Source: Paenibacillus anaericanus (GTDB lineage Bacteria; Bacillota; Bacilli; Paenibacillales; Paenibacillaceae). Taken from it: a stretch of DNA of 63,693 nt. The position numbers and the translations under genes are program-made. Below the pieces are notes generated by a model. That model searched no databases and was not told the DNA's origin. It saw only the letters and a program-made list of their open reading frames with translations. The stretch is from assembly GCF_003994475.1 (NCBI RefSeq), contig NZ_RZNY01000028.1:230-63922 (forward strand), given 5' to 3'. Each line of letters starts with the position of its first letter. Positions within the stretch are counted from its first letter, which is position 1. Shown piece by piece: positions 9,354 through 18,870 of the stretch.

Positions 9354-9388
9354 TTTTCCATCCACCTCGATAATTAAGAATTGAATAC

Positions 9389-9418
9389 ATTATATGCCAC
9401 AGTTTCCCCTCTTATCAA
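9389..9418 (-). promoter_or_regulatory. Sigma-A promoter of the leftward gene at 8958-9353
   Basis: On the minus strand TTGATA (9418-9413) and TATAAT (9394-9389) are 18 bases apart. A small palindrome CCCACGTAGTGGG (9427-9439) sits just upstream of the -35 and could be an operator. Confidence 0.7.
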
Positions 9419-9561
9419 CAGGAAATCCCACGTAGTGGGGGACTACTCATTCCTACGTCCATTATTTTACCTAGAAAAAAGTTACAATTCGACCGATTAC
9501 GTTTCCAAAAATTGGACCATACTTATTAAAGAACATACTTTATCAGGAGGTGAAGAGAGAC

Positions 9562-10650
9562 ATGATCAAAAAAGGTTTTTTTAGCGTGGTCGGTTTATGT
9601 GGAGCTTGGTTTGGATATACGGTAGGCGGGATGATAGGATTCTTTCCACAATTCCTCCAAACTTGGTTTGACGGAATGAACCCCATAGCGAGTCACTTCA
9701 TATTGGCGGTAACCGGAGCTTTTCTGTTCTTATTCTTGTTCTCAATAGGTGCGGGGGTCTTTTCCGCCCGGATAAGACGGTGGATTGAGGCATTGACCGT
9801 AATTCCAATGAGCGAAATGGCAGCCGGATCAGCTGGACTGACTGCGGGACTACTTCTTTCTTTAATGACTTACCCTATTTTGTCCTTGCTTGGATCTTTA
9901 GAGAGCTTTGCGCAGTTTGCTGTTTCGGTGCTGCTCGGCTACATAGGACTAACGGTTGCATTGGGGAAGAAAGAAGAACTGTCCTCATTTTGGAAATCAG
10001 GAAAATGGGGAAGTGGAACAGAGGGAAAAGAGCGGAAACTTGAGGAACATAAAATTTTGGATACAAGCGTAATTATTGATGGGCGGATAGCGGATATTTG
10101 CAAAACTGGCTTTATCGAAGGTACCATCGTTATCCCTGAATTCGTTCTGGAAGAACTGCAGCATATCGCGGATTCATCGGATCTGCTCAAGCGAAATAGG
10201 GGGCGCCGGGGCTTGGATATTTTGAATAAAATCCAGAAAGAGCTCGATGTTCAAGTTATGATCTATGAGGGAGATTTTGAGGATATATCTGAAGTGGATA
10301 GCAAACTCGTAAAACTTGCTAAAGTATTGCAGGGTAAAGTTGTTACTAATGACTTTAATCTCAATAAAGTGTGTGAGTTACAGGGGGTTTCGGTGCTCAA
10401 TATCAACGATCTGGCTAATGCCGTTAAGCCGGTCGTACTACCAGGTGAAGAGATCATGGTGCAGGTGATTAAGGACGGCAAGGAACATGGGCAAGGCGTT
10501 GCGTATTTGGATGATGGTACTATGATCGTGGTTGAAGGCGGCCGAGACTTTATTGGTAGCGTTACAGAAGTGTTAGTAACCAGTGTATTACAGACATCAG
10601 CGGGTCGTATGATATTTGCCAAACCAAAACTGTTGGAAAAAGCCCAGTAA
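9562..10650 (+). CDS. yacL: PIN/TRAM-domain membrane protein YacL
   Basis: This is a 362-residue protein with four N-terminal hydrophobic segments (about 5-24, 38-62, 75-100, 108-130), a PIN ribonuclease-like domain starting at KILDTSVIIDGRIADI with conserved aspartates, and a C-terminal TRAM RNA-binding domain. PIN domains are usually metal-dependent ribonucleases, but the substrate of this family is not established to my knowledge. AGGAGG (9545-9550) is 11 bases before ATG 9562; a GTG at 9550 overlaps that site and is rejected. Its place before ispD-ispF-gltX is the conserved Bacillales order. Confidence 0.9.
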   Translation: MIKKGFFSVVGLCGAWFGYTVGGMIGFFPQFLQTWFDGMNPIASHFILAVTGAFLFLFLFSIGAGVFSARIRRWIEALTVIPMSEMAAGSAGLTAGLLLSLMTYPILSLLGSLESFAQFAVSVLLGYIGLTVALGKKEELSSFWKSGKWGSGTEGKERKLEEHKILDTSVIIDGRIADICKTGFIEGTIVIPEFVLEELQHIADSSDLLKRNRGRRGLDILNKIQKELDVQVMIYEGDFEDISEVDSKLVKLAKVLQGKVVTNDFNLNKVCELQGVSVLNINDLANAVKPVVLPGEEIMVQVIKDGKEHGQGVAYLDDGTMIVVEGGRDFIGSVTEVLVTSVLQTSAGRMIFAKPKLLEKAQ

Positions 10651-10734
10651 ATTCGGTATGATGGGTACAAATGCATGGCATCTTGGAGGGTAATCCAAAA
10701 CCACGCATAATTCAGGCAGTGTAAGGCAGGGATC

Positions 10735-11454
10735 ATGGTGACAGAAGTGAACACGGGAACAGGAGTTATTGTGGTGGCGGCAGGTCGGGGAACCCGCATG
10801 GGAAGTAAAGAGTCCAAACAGTATCTTATGCTGCAGGACAAGCCGATCGTCATCCATACGCTGGAGGTGTTCGACCGCCATCCGTTGATTACTGAGATTA
10901 TATTAGTAACGGGTGCGCAGGATGTGGAACGCTGCTTATCATGGATTCATGAGTTCGGTATGACTAAAAAGATAAAAGTTATTGCGGGCGGCGCTGAGCG
11001 TCAGCATTCAGTTTACCAAGGGTTGCTTCATATGAATTCACCCTGGGTACTGGTGCATGACGGCGTTCGCCCTTTTGTCACGCAGCAACAGGTAACCTCA
11101 TGCTATGAGGCAGCGGTTCAACATGGTGCAGCTGTTCTGGCAGTGCCTGTTAAGGATACGGTGAAACAAGTTGACGGCCAAGGATGGGTCACGGCTACAC
11201 CTGACCGTCGCAGCTTGTGGGCGATTCAAACCCCGCAGGCTTTTCGACGTTCCGAATTAATACAAGCACATGAGGTTGCTGAGGAAGAGGGCTTTATAGG
11301 GACGGATGATTCCATGTTAATTGAGCGTTTGGGTGTTCAAGTGATGGTAGTGGAAGGTGGATATGCTAACATCAAGATTACAACACCGGAAGATTTGGAT
11401 TACGCGGAATTTATCCGTATGAAAAAAGAATTAAAGGGAGAGGGCATAAAATGA
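10735..11454 (+). CDS. ispD: 2-C-methyl-D-erythritol 4-phosphate cytidylyltransferase
   Basis: IspD is the third enzyme of the MEP isoprenoid pathway, activating methylerythritol phosphate with CTP. The 239-residue protein carries the nucleotidyltransferase loop [12 protein letters not shown] near the N terminus, the VHDGVRPFV motif and a C-terminal [12 protein letters not shown]. The ATG at 10735 follows a weak site (GGCAGGG); GTG at 10738 is an alternative. It overlaps ispF by ATGA, so the two are translationally coupled. Confidence 0.95.
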   Translation: MVTEVNTGTGVIVVAAGRGTRMGSKESKQYLMLQDKPIVIHTLEVFDRHPLITEIILVTGAQDVERCLSWIHEFGMTKKIKVIAGGAERQHSVYQGLLHMNSPWVLVHDGVRPFVTQQQVTSCYEAAVQHGAAVLAVPVKDTVKQVDGQGWVTATPDRRSLWAIQTPQAFRRSELIQAHEVAEEEGFIGTDDSMLIERLGVQVMVVEGGYANIKITTPEDLDYAEFIRMKKELKGEGIK

Positions 11455-11939
11455 TTACCGTAGGACAAGGCTTTGATGTACATGAACTGGTTGAGGGAAG
11501 ACCTTGTATTATTGGGGGGGTTACGATTCCTTTCGAGAAGGGACTAATGGGACATTCCGACGCTGACGTACTGCTACATGCGGTGACCGATGCAATATTG
11601 GGAGCGCTTGGTCTAGGAGATATCGGACGCCATTTTCCTGATACCGATCCAAACTTTAAAGATGCAGACAGCTTGAAGTTACTGCAAGAAGTATGGGGTA
11701 TGGCAAAAGAACGTGGATATCGTCTCGGAAATCTAGATGCCACGATTATCGCGCAACGTCCTAAGATGGCACCTTATATCCCGCAGATGGTTGACATTAT
11801 AGCTGGAGCACTAGAATCACAGCCGCAGCAAATCAACGTCAAAGCAACAACGACTGAACAACTTGGTTTTACTGGACGCGGAGAAGGCATTGCCTCTCAG
11901 TGTATTGTCTGCCTCGTTGCAGATGTGCTATCATCGTAA
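11451..11939 (+). CDS. ispF: 2-C-methyl-D-erythritol 2,4-cyclodiphosphate synthase
   Basis: IspF cyclises the CDP-methylerythritol phosphate product to the 2,4-cyclodiphosphate. The 162-residue trimeric enzyme shows the metal ligands in GFDVH (Asp8, His10) and [15 protein letters not shown] (His42 region), and the C-terminal [15 protein letters not shown]. Its ATG overlaps the ispD stop codon by four bases. The intervening enzyme IspE is not encoded here, as in other Bacillales. Confidence 0.96.
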   Translation: MITVGQGFDVHELVEGRPCIIGGVTIPFEKGLMGHSDADVLLHAVTDAILGALGLGDIGRHFPDTDPNFKDADSLKLLQEVWGMAKERGYRLGNLDATIIAQRPKMAPYIPQMVDIIAGALESQPQQINVKATTTEQLGFTGRGEGIASQCIVCLVADVLSS

Positions 11940-11970
11940 GATTGAATCAAAACTTTTAGGGGGGATTGTC

Positions 11971-13437
11971 ATGACGGAAGTTCGTGTGCGTTACGCGCCG
12001 AGTCCGACGGGACACTTACATATCGGCAACGCAAGAACAGCGCTCTTCAACTATTTATTCGCTAGACATCACGGAGGCAAATTCATTATCCGTATAGAAG
12101 ATACAGATGTGAAGCGCAACGTTGAAGGTGGGGAAGAGAACCAGTTCACTTATCTCAAATGGCTTGGTATTGAATGGGATGAGAGTGTTGACGTAGGCGG
12201 GGAGTATGGCCCTTACCGTCAAACGGAGCGTTTGGACCTTTATCGTACGTACTGGCAGGATTTGCTCGACCGTGGACTAGCTTATCGTTGTTATTGTACG
12301 GAAGAAGAATTAGAGCAAGAACGCGAAGAGCAGATAGCTCGGGGCGAGATGCCGCGTTATTCTGGGAAACACCGAGATCTGACACCGGAACAATGCGCTG
12401 CGTTCGAAGCAGAAGGTAGACAAGCTAGTATCCGTTTCCGCGTGCCAGAAGGACGCACCTTCACGTTTGATGATCTAGTGAAGGGACCGATCTCATTCGA
12501 GTCAGACGTCAGCGGCGACTTTGTTATCGTGAAGAAAGATGGAATTCCGACTTACAACTTTGCAGTTGCGCTCGATGACCATCTGATGAAAATTACACAT
12601 GTACTACGTGGTGAAGACCATGTATCCAATACACCACGTCAGTTGATGATCTACGATGCGCTTGGCTGGGAGCCACCGATTTTTGGACATATGACACTGA
12701 TTGTCGGAGAAAATCATAAGAAGTTGAGCAAACGCGACGGATCAGTCATTCAATTTATTGAGCAATATGATGAATTGGGTTATTTGCCGGAAGCCATGTT
12801 TAATTTCATCGCATTACTTGGCTGGTCACCGACTGGAGAGGAAGAGTTCTTCACGAAAGAAGAGCTGATTTCAATCTTTGATGCCGGGCGTTTATCACGT
12901 AGCCCTGCTTTGTTTGATAAGCAAAAGCTGGCTCATCTGAACAATCATTACATCAAGAATGCGGATACTGCGCGAATTGCTAAATTAGCTATTCCACACT
13001 TGCAGAAAGCCTCTCTCTTGCCTAATGATTTGACAGTAGAACAAGAAGATTGGGCGAATAAGTTGGTTGCCTTGTATCAGGAGCAGATGACGTCGGCTTC
13101 TGATATCGTCGAGCTGTCTGACCTATTCTTCCGAACTCATCTGGAACTGGATGATGAAGCAAACGCTGTGTTGTCCGAACCACAGGTTCCAATCGTGCTA
13201 AGCGCTTTTCTGAGCAAGGTGGAGGAACTTTCACCATTTGCACCAGAGAACATTGCAGCAGCGATCAAAGAAGTGCAGAAAGAAACTGGCTTCAAAGGCA
13301 AAGGCTTGTTCATGCCAATTCGTGTAGCTTTAACGGGGCAAATGCATGGACGTGATTTGAACCAGACGATCTACCTGCTTGGTCAGGAACTTACGATTGA
13401 ACGTCTCAAGTTACAAATTAGTAAGCTACAGAGCTAA
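11971..13437 (+). CDS. gltX: Glutamate--tRNA ligase
   Basis: GltX charges tRNA-Glu, and in Bacillales usually also tRNA-Gln for later amidation. The 488-residue class I synthetase has the HIGH-type motif in [14 protein letters not shown], the zinc-like loop region with YCTEEE, and the KMSKS-type motif [12 protein letters not shown] at 11971 has GGGGGG 5-10 bases upstream and matches the family N terminus ([13 protein letters not shown]); the frame is open further upstream into ispF but without support. It lies 31 bases after ispF. Confidence 0.96.
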   Translation: MTEVRVRYAPSPTGHLHIGNARTALFNYLFARHHGGKFIIRIEDTDVKRNVEGGEENQFTYLKWLGIEWDESVDVGGEYGPYRQTERLDLYRTYWQDLLDRGLAYRCYCTEEELEQEREEQIARGEMPRYSGKHRDLTPEQCAAFEAEGRQASIRFRVPEGRTFTFDDLVKGPISFESDVSGDFVIVKKDGIPTYNFAVALDDHLMKITHVLRGEDHVSNTPRQLMIYDALGWEPPIFGHMTLIVGENHKKLSKRDGSVIQFIEQYDELGYLPEAMFNFIALLGWSPTGEEEFFTKEELISIFDAGRLSRSPALFDKQKLAHLNNHYIKNADTARIAKLAIPHLQKASLLPNDLTVEQEDWANKLVALYQEQMTSASDIVELSDLFFRTHLELDDEANAVLSEPQVPIVLSAFLSKVEELSPFAPENIAAAIKEVQKETGFKGKGLFMPIRVALTGQMHGRDLNQTIYLLGQELTIERLKLQISKLQS

Positions 13438-13516
13438 ACCTCTTGTCAGCTTTATGGAATTTCGGGTAAGATAAGCACAAGAATCCTATTCTTGGCACAA
13501 TATATCAAAATAAGAA

Positions 13517-13870
13517 ATGCATAGATCGGGAGAAGTACGCAGGTGTCTGTATTTACCAGAGAGGATAACCGGGACTTTGAAGTGGATATTTAAGAAAGTA
13601 TATTTTCAATTTATACTTTGCTTACTTTTCTACTTGGTTTCAGGCTGAAAGTTATCTAGGTACAGAGGGCGGAAATGCACCCGGGAGCTGCGGGATTGAG
13701 CGCGCGAAAGCGTGGGTAGATCCTGACGTAATGTCCGCGTTAAGGACCCAAGGGGGAGGCTTCGAGTGCCACCGCTTATAATGAGCGGCTGTGATACAAG
13801 AAGAATCCAAGCAGAGTGGAACCGCGCGTAAGGCGTCTCTGTAGCGAAAGCTACAGGGGCGCTATTTTTG
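13517..13870 (+). ncRNA. Cysteine-specific T-box leader of cysE-cysS
   Basis: Stem I contains AGTA (near 13532) and AGAGAG (near 13559), and its 3' side reads GGAAATGCAC, placing the specifier codon TGC (Cys) at 13676-13678. The T-box word AGCAGAGTGGAACCGCGCG-like segment spans 13810-13828, with TGGA at 13817-13820 able to pair with a tRNA 3' end whose discriminator is U, as in tRNA-Cys. CAGAG (13812-13816) can pair with CTCTG (13837-13841) as antiterminator, competing with the terminator stem 13833-13845/13850-13862 followed by T5. Uncharged tRNA-Cys should thus switch on cysE and cysS. A palindrome AAGAAT-CCT-ATTCTT (13479-13493) lies upstream. Confidence 0.93.
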
Positions 13871-13937
13871 TTGGAATGATCAAAGGTTAAGGGTTAAGTG
13901 CAAGCCGGCATAGCATGGGAGAACAGGGGGAAGTTCT

Positions 13938-14597
13938 ATGTTAAAGAGAATGAGGTCTGATATACAGGCTGTGTTTGATAACGATCCGGCTGCAAGAGGT
14001 TGGTTCGAGGTAATCTTCACTTATTCTGGACTCCATGCGATATGGAACCATCGGATGGCGCACTTTTTCTACCGGCATCATTGGTTCACAATTGCGCGGA
14101 TTATCTCACAAGCTAGTCGCTTTTTTACCGGAATAGAGATTCATCCTGGTGCCAGAATCGGCAATCGGTTGTTCATTGATCATGGCATGGGCGTTGTCAT
14201 TGGTGAAACTTGCGAAATCGGTGATGATGTGGTTATCTATCAGGGAGTGACCTTGGGGGGAAGCGGTAAAGAGAAAGGGAAAAGGCATCCCACTATTGGC
14301 AATAATGTAGTGATTGGGTCGGGAGCGAAGATCTTAGGTTCTTTTAAAATAGAAGATCAGTGCAACATTGGAGCAAATTCGGTAGTGCTGAAGGAAGTAC
14401 CTTTTGGCAGTACGGTGGTAGGCATCCCAGGTAGAGTCGTTCGCCAGGGTGGGAAGCGCCTGGATCGATTAAGCCATCAGATGCCGGATCCCGTCGTTGA
14501 TGCAATGGGATTGTTGCAGCGTGAGATTGAACAACTCCAGGTGGAAATGAAGAGTTTGAAAGAACAACTAGAGGCAGAGAAACTCCCGAAAGAGTAA
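13938..14597 (+). CDS. cysE: Serine O-acetyltransferase
   Basis: CysE acetylates L-serine with acetyl-CoA, the first step of cysteine synthesis. The 219-residue protein has the N-terminal helical SATase domain and the left-handed beta-helix with hexapeptide repeats ([55 protein letters not shown]). It lacks the long N-terminal extension of enterobacterial CysE, as usual in Firmicutes. CAGGGGGA precedes the ATG. Its transcription depends on readthrough at the cysteine T box. cysS follows after 38 bases. Confidence 0.95.
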   Translation: MLKRMRSDIQAVFDNDPAARGWFEVIFTYSGLHAIWNHRMAHFFYRHHWFTIARIISQASRFFTGIEIHPGARIGNRLFIDHGMGVVIGETCEIGDDVVIYQGVTLGGSGKEKGKRHPTIGNNVVIGSGAKILGSFKIEDQCNIGANSVVLKEVPFGSTVVGIPGRVVRQGGKRLDRLSHQMPDPVVDAMGLLQREIEQLQVEMKSLKEQLEAEKLPKE

Positions 14598-14635
14598 CCT
14601 CTTTCAATAATCATATGATTGAGAGGAAAGTGAAT

Positions 14636-16039
14636 ATGGCACTACAAATATACAACACGTTAACCCGAACGAAAGAGAAGTTCGTAAGCCAAGAGCCGGG
14701 AAAGGCTAGTATTTATGTCTGCGGTCCAACCGTATATGGATATATCCATATTGGAAATGCACGACCTGTGATTTTTTTCGATATCGTTCGTAGGTATTTA
14801 GAGAACCAAAATTATGAGGTCAATTATGTCGTCAATTTTACGGATGTGGATGATAAGCTAATCCGTAAGGCGGAGGAGATGAATACTTCTGTTTCTGATG
14901 TAGCGGAGACTTTTATTGAGGCTTATTATGCAGATTTAGAGGGTCTTGGCGTACCACGTGCCACAGCGAATCCTCGCGTAACGGATAATATGGGGATCAT
15001 CATAGAATTTATAGAGGACCTGGAACGTAAAGGTTTTGCTTATGAAAATGGTGGAGATGTGTTCTTCCGCACCAATAAATTCGAAAGTTATGGTAAGCTG
15101 TCAGGCCAAAATATCGGTGAATTACAGTTTGGTATCCGAGTAGACGTAGATGAGCGCAAAGAAAATCCTGAAGACTTCGTATTGTGGAAGGCTGCCAAGC
15201 CGGGAGAAATCCATTGGAGCAGCCCTTGGGGTGAAGGACGTCCTGGTTGGCATATTGAATGCTCTGCGATGTCACGTCATCTACTTGGGGATACGATCGA
15301 TATTCATGGGGGGGGACAGGATCTACAGTTTCCGCATCATGAGTGCGAAATTGCCCAATCCGAGGTTGTAACAGGCAAACCTCTTGCGAGATATTGGATG
15401 CATAACGGATATATTAATATCGATGGCGAAAAAATGTCGAAGTCACTGGGAAATGGCGTGCTTGTTAAAGACTTACGTAGCCATTATAAGCGTGAGGCAT
15501 TGCGTTATTTTATGTTATCGACGCATTATCGCAATCAACTCAGCTTCACAGAAGAAACGATGACGCAAGTAGAGCGTAGTTTAGAGCGGATCACCAATGC
15601 GGTGGGCAATCTCCGCCACAGACTCGGTTCGGCTGCTAAGGAAAGCGCTGAAGTTACTCCAGAATGGAATGATAAGTTGCTTCAAATTGGTGCGACATTC
15701 CATGCCAAAATGCAAGATGATTTCAATACACCAGATGCGATTACAGCGATTTTCGAATGGGTTACTGAAGTAAATGGCTTATTGCAGCAAGCCGATGTAA
15801 GTCGTGCTGATTTGGAAGCGGCAGAGAAACTGTTCGCCGAAATGAATAGTATCTTGCGTATTGTAGCTGATACTGAATCGGAGTTATTAGACCAGGACAT
15901 AGAGAACCTCATCACAGAGCGGGGGGAAGCACGCAAAGCTAAAAATTGGGCTCGTGCTGATGAAATCCGCGACTTGTTGGATGCTCAGGGAATTCTATTG
16001 GAAGATACGCCTCAGGGCATGAGATGGCGTCGTAAATGA
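14636..16039 (+). CDS. cysS: Cysteine--tRNA ligase
   Basis: This class I synthetase charges tRNA-Cys. The 467-residue protein has the zinc ligand Cys in YVCGPTVYGYIHIGNA, which also carries the HIGH-type motif, the conserved GWHIECSAM and HHECEIAQSE zinc region, and KMSKSLGNG. ATG at 14636 was chosen for GAGAGGA upstream and the start MALQIYNTLTR; an in-frame ATG at 14615 has no good site. It is co-controlled with cysE by the Cys T box, and its stop codon overlaps the next gene. Confidence 0.96.
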   Translation: MALQIYNTLTRTKEKFVSQEPGKASIYVCGPTVYGYIHIGNARPVIFFDIVRRYLENQNYEVNYVVNFTDVDDKLIRKAEEMNTSVSDVAETFIEAYYADLEGLGVPRATANPRVTDNMGIIIEFIEDLERKGFAYENGGDVFFRTNKFESYGKLSGQNIGELQFGIRVDVDERKENPEDFVLWKAAKPGEIHWSSPWGEGRPGWHIECSAMSRHLLGDTIDIHGGGQDLQFPHHECEIAQSEVVTGKPLARYWMHNGYINIDGEKMSKSLGNGVLVKDLRSHYKREALRYFMLSTHYRNQLSFTEETMTQVERSLERITNAVGNLRHRLGSAAKESAEVTPEWNDKLLQIGATFHAKMQDDFNTPDAITAIFEWVTEVNGLLQQADVSRADLEAAEKLFAEMNSILRIVADTESELLDQDIENLITERGEARKAKNWARADEIRDLLDAQGILLEDTPQGMRWRRK

Positions 16040-16620
16040 GTACAAGCGACGAGAATACCCATGGTTTGTCGGAAGGGGCCCAGTCAAGCGCTGCGCCCCT
16101 TGGCGGAGGCGAGGGGGAGACTCTCTCTGCCAACTCTGCTGAGGCTACTGGACAAGATATGGCGCTAGCTGGAGGTATTGCCCTTGGGAATGGGGAGGTC
16201 TCACCGCTATGGTTCGCAGAGAAGCCATCCAAGCCCGCTCGGCTACTACCGCCGCTCGCTCTAGCCTATATAGGGGATGCCGTCTTCGAGGTGGCCGTTC
16301 GTCAACATGTTATGGCGCAGCTCAATTTGCGGCCGCATCACTTGCACGGACAGTCGACGAAGTATGTCGCTGCTAAAGCACAAGCTAAGCTACTGAGCTT
16401 ACTCGAGCCTAATCTTACTGAGGATGAGAAAGATGTAGTGCGTCAGGGGCGCAATGCTAAATCAGGTGTACCGAAGAATGGAAACGTGATCGATTATCGG
16501 CATGCGACAGCATTTGAGAGCCTTGTTGGATACTTATACTACACTGGCGCGCACGAACGCCTTCGTAGTCTCATTTCATATGGATTTGACCTATTAGACT
16601 CAGAGACAAAGTCGATTTGA
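16036..16620 (+). CDS. mrnC: Mini-ribonuclease III with atypical N-terminal extension
   Basis: Mini-III is an RNase III-like dimer without a dsRNA-binding domain; in Bacillus it matures 23S rRNA ends. The catalytic domain spans about 68-190, with LAYIGDAVFE (D81) and FESLVGYLYY (E161) carrying the metal-binding acids. The protein is 194 residues, while the family is usually about 130-145: residues 1-65 form a low-complexity extension rich in Gly, Ser, Ala and Glu, encoded by more GC-rich sequence than the rest. ATG 16036 overlaps the cysS stop by ATGA; no clear internal start with a ribosome binding site was found, so the extension is probably translated. Confidence 0.9.
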   Translation: MSTSDENTHGLSEGAQSSAAPLGGGEGETLSANSAEATGQDMALAGGIALGNGEVSPLWFAEKPSKPARLLPPLALAYIGDAVFEVAVRQHVMAQLNLRPHHLHGQSTKYVAAKAQAKLLSLLEPNLTEDEKDVVRQGRNAKSGVPKNGNVIDYRHATAFESLVGYLYYTGAHERLRSLISYGFDLLDSETKSI

Positions 16621-16706
16621 AAGTAATTTAGGTGCTTAATTTTTATCAGAACAAACATTAAACATAATATAAGAAAGATCCGAGGATCTTTCGCAGGAGG
16701 AATCAC

Positions 16707-17468
16707 ATGGAGGATCAAGACCAAGAATGGGTCGCTGGTAAGCACTCAATACTTGAAGCGCTGCGGGCTGGTCGTACGATCAATAAAATATGGGTCGCTG
16801 AAGGCGCTCAAAAACACCTTACCGGGCCTATTTTGACAGAGGCAAAGAAACAAGGAATCGTTGTTCAATTCGTTGATAAACGGAAGCTTGATCAAATGGT
16901 TCCAGATGTACAGCATCAAGGAGTTGTAGCTCAGGCTGCGCCGTATGCTTATGTAGGAGTCGAAGAATTGCTAGCTAAGGCAGCAGACAAAGGGGAACCT
17001 CCTTTTCTTCTTATTCTAGATGAAATTGAAGATCCTCATAATCTCGGCTCAATTTTACGTACTGCGGAATGTACAGGTGCTCATGGTGTTATTATTCCGA
17101 AGCGCAGATCTGCTGCAGTAACAGCAACAGTGTCGAAAACATCAGCTGGAGCAGTGGAGTATGTGCCTGTTGCACGAGTGACGAATCTGGCTCAATGTAT
17201 TGAGGAATTGAAAGAAGCAGGCGTGTGGGTAGTGGGTACAGATGTTGATACCAAAGATGAGATGTATGGAAATGGTGGCAACGTACTTACAGGTCCTGTG
17301 GCGATTGTAATCGGGAATGAGAACAAAGGAATGGGACGTTTGATCCGCGAGAAGTGTGATGTGCTTCTCAAACTTCCAATGACGGGTCGTCTTAACTCCT
17401 TGAACGCATCGGTTGCTGCGGGAGTTGTGATGTACGAAGTGTTGCGTAGACGTCGCGCTGAGGGGTAG
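16707..17468 (+). CDS. rlmB: 23S rRNA (guanosine-2'-O-)-methyltransferase RlmB
   Basis: This SpoU-family SAM enzyme methylates the 2'-OH of a conserved P-loop guanosine of 23S rRNA. The 253-residue protein has an N-terminal substrate-binding domain (WVAGKHSILEALRAGRTI) and the trefoil-knot SPOUT domain with its three motifs: EIEDPHNLGSILRTAE, AIVIGNENKGM and LPMTGRLNSLNASVAAGVVMYE. GCAGGAGG precedes the ATG. It sits in the conserved mrnC-rlmB-rae1 order, next to other rRNA processing genes. Confidence 0.94.
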   Translation: MEDQDQEWVAGKHSILEALRAGRTINKIWVAEGAQKHLTGPILTEAKKQGIVVQFVDKRKLDQMVPDVQHQGVVAQAAPYAYVGVEELLAKAADKGEPPFLLILDEIEDPHNLGSILRTAECTGAHGVIIPKRRSAAVTATVSKTSAGAVEYVPVARVTNLAQCIEELKEAGVWVVGTDVDTKDEMYGNGGNVLTGPVAIVIGNENKGMGRLIREKCDVLLKLPMTGRLNSLNASVAAGVVMYEVLRRRRAEG

Positions 17469-17473
17469 ACAAA

Positions 17474-17995
17474 ATGCGCGAAATGCGCGATGTGCTATTA
17501 GTTGATGGCTATAATATGATCGGAGGATGGCCAGAACTTGCGGCATTGTCCAGGATCGGTTTGCAGGAAGCGCGTGACCGACTGTTGGAGAGACTTGCTG
17601 ATTACCAAGCCTTTTCCGGTATTAGAACCATCACCGTTTTTGATGCTTACCGGGTACCTGGACTCGGAAAGTCGTTTGCCCAGAATCAGCTAGAAGTACA
17701 TTTCACCAAGGAGAAAGAAACGGCGGACGAATGCATTGAACGACTGGTGCGCGAACTAACACACAAACGGCGACAAATTTATGTTGCAACAAGCGATATG
17801 GTGGAACAACATGTCATTTTTGGACAGGGAGCACTACGGATATCAGCTCGCGAACTGCTAATTCAAGTGGAGAAAAGTGAGAAAGAAGTTCAGATGAAAA
17901 TCGCCGATCGCAGCGTTAAATCAAGCCGTAATACAATTGATGATAAGCTGAGTCCGGAAGTAAAGCTAATGTTTGAAAGATGGCGAAGAGAATAG
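17474..17995 (+). CDS. rae1: Ribosome-dependent mRNA decay endonuclease Rae1 (YacP, NYN domain)
   Basis: YacP/Rae1 of Bacillus enters the ribosomal A site and cleaves certain mRNAs. The 173-residue protein has a single NYN (PIN-like) domain starting VLLVDGYNMIGGWPEL, with acidic residues in DGYN and in TADECIERLV and the TSD segment expected for metal binding. GAGGGG overlaps the rlmB end, and the ATG follows it by 8 bases; a second ATG nine bases later is possible. It lies 5 bases after rlmB and is therefore co-transcribed. Confidence 0.9.
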   Translation: MREMRDVLLVDGYNMIGGWPELAALSRIGLQEARDRLLERLADYQAFSGIRTITVFDAYRVPGLGKSFAQNQLEVHFTKEKETADECIERLVRELTHKRRQIYVATSDMVEQHVIFGQGALRISARELLIQVEKSEKEVQMKIADRSVKSSRNTIDDKLSPEVKLMFERWRRE

Positions 17996-18067
17996 AGGAG
18001 TGTTCACCAAGTCATACTTTTTGGTACTCTTTGCTAGATCAACTTACATCTTTTGGTACTTTTGTTG

Positions 18068-18097
18068 TTGACGCTAATATGCACCGTAATATATACT
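18068..18097 (+). promoter_or_regulatory. Candidate sigH promoter
   Basis: TTGACG (18068-18073) with either TATATA (18090-18095, spacer 16) or TATACT (18092-18097, spacer 18). Upstream, the 10-base word TTTTGGTACT occurs twice in direct orientation (18019-18028 and 18051-18060), 32 bases apart, and may be an operator. Confidence 0.6.
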
Positions 18098-18155
18098 GTT
18101 CGTATTACTTGACAGAGTGACGGGGCACCGTGCGTTGCAGCCGGAGGGATTTGTG

Positions 18156-18806
18156 GTGAGTGTCAATCTCGAGAAATGGGTAAGGTATGACTATGAGATC
18201 CAAAGTGACGAAGAAATTGTCGAATCGGTCCGTGAAGGTGACAGTGAAGCGCTAGAGTACTTAATTAATAAGTACCGGAGTTTCGTGCGCGCCAAAGCCA
18301 GATCCTATTTCTTAATCGGTGCTGATCGGGAAGATATCATTCAAGAAGGAATGATAGGGCTCTATAAATCGATCAGAGATTTCCGAGGGGATAAGCTTGC
18401 TTCATTCAAGGCGTTTGCCGAGTTATGTATAACACGTCAAATCATTACGGCGATCAAGACGGCGACACGGCAGAAACATATTCCATTGAACTCTTATGTA
18501 TCTTTGGACAAGCCAATTTACGATGAGGATTCTGATCGGACGTTGCTTGATGTTATTTGTGGGTCCCAAGTGTGTGATCCCGAAGAGTTGATTATTAACC
18601 AGGAGGAGTTCATGGGCCTGGAGGACAAGATGTCCGAAATTCTCAGCGATCTGGAACGCAAAGTACTCATGCTTTATCTAGACGGGCGTTCATATCAGGA
18701 GATTGCAGTAGATTTGAAACGTCATGTTAAGTCCATTGATAATGCACTACAGCGTGTCAAACGTAAACTTGAGAAGTACCTAGAAGTTCGAGATGGTGAT
18801 TTTTAA
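18156..18806 (+). CDS. sigH: RNA polymerase sigma-H factor (transition state/sporulation)
   Basis: Sigma-H directs genes for the transition to stationary phase, early sporulation and competence. The 216-residue protein has region 2 (VRAKARSYFLIGADREDIIQEGMIGLYKSIRDFRGDK), the linker with ATRQKHIPLNSYVSLDKPIYDE and region 4 (DLERKVLMLYLDGRSYQEIAVDLKRHVKSIDNALQRVKRKLEKYL). GTG at 18156 was chosen with GGAGG (18143-18147) 8 bases upstream, giving MSVNLEKWVRY; GTG 18153 is an alternative, and GTG 18117 gives an implausible extension. It is monocistronic by the flanking promoter and terminator. Confidence 0.94.
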   Translation: MSVNLEKWVRYDYEIQSDEEIVESVREGDSEALEYLINKYRSFVRAKARSYFLIGADREDIIQEGMIGLYKSIRDFRGDKLASFKAFAELCITRQIITAIKTATRQKHIPLNSYVSLDKPIYDEDSDRTLLDVICGSQVCDPEELIINQEEFMGLEDKMSEILSDLERKVLMLYLDGRSYQEIAVDLKRHVKSIDNALQRVKRKLEKYLEVRDGDF

Positions 18807-18837
18807 TCTCTATTCTATAAGCTCAGAAGGTCAATAC

Positions 18838-18870
18838 AAAAGATAGCTATTTTAATAGCTGTCTTTTTTT
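18838..18870 (+). terminator. Terminator after sigH
   Basis: AGATAGCTATT (18841-18851) pairs with AATAGCTGTCT (18854-18864), with flanking A and T runs (seven T from 18864). Confidence 0.88.

Noticed and set aside
9381..9584. 67-codon frame upstream of yacL
   Set aside because: It overlaps the divergent promoter and the yacL start in another frame, with no ribosome binding site.
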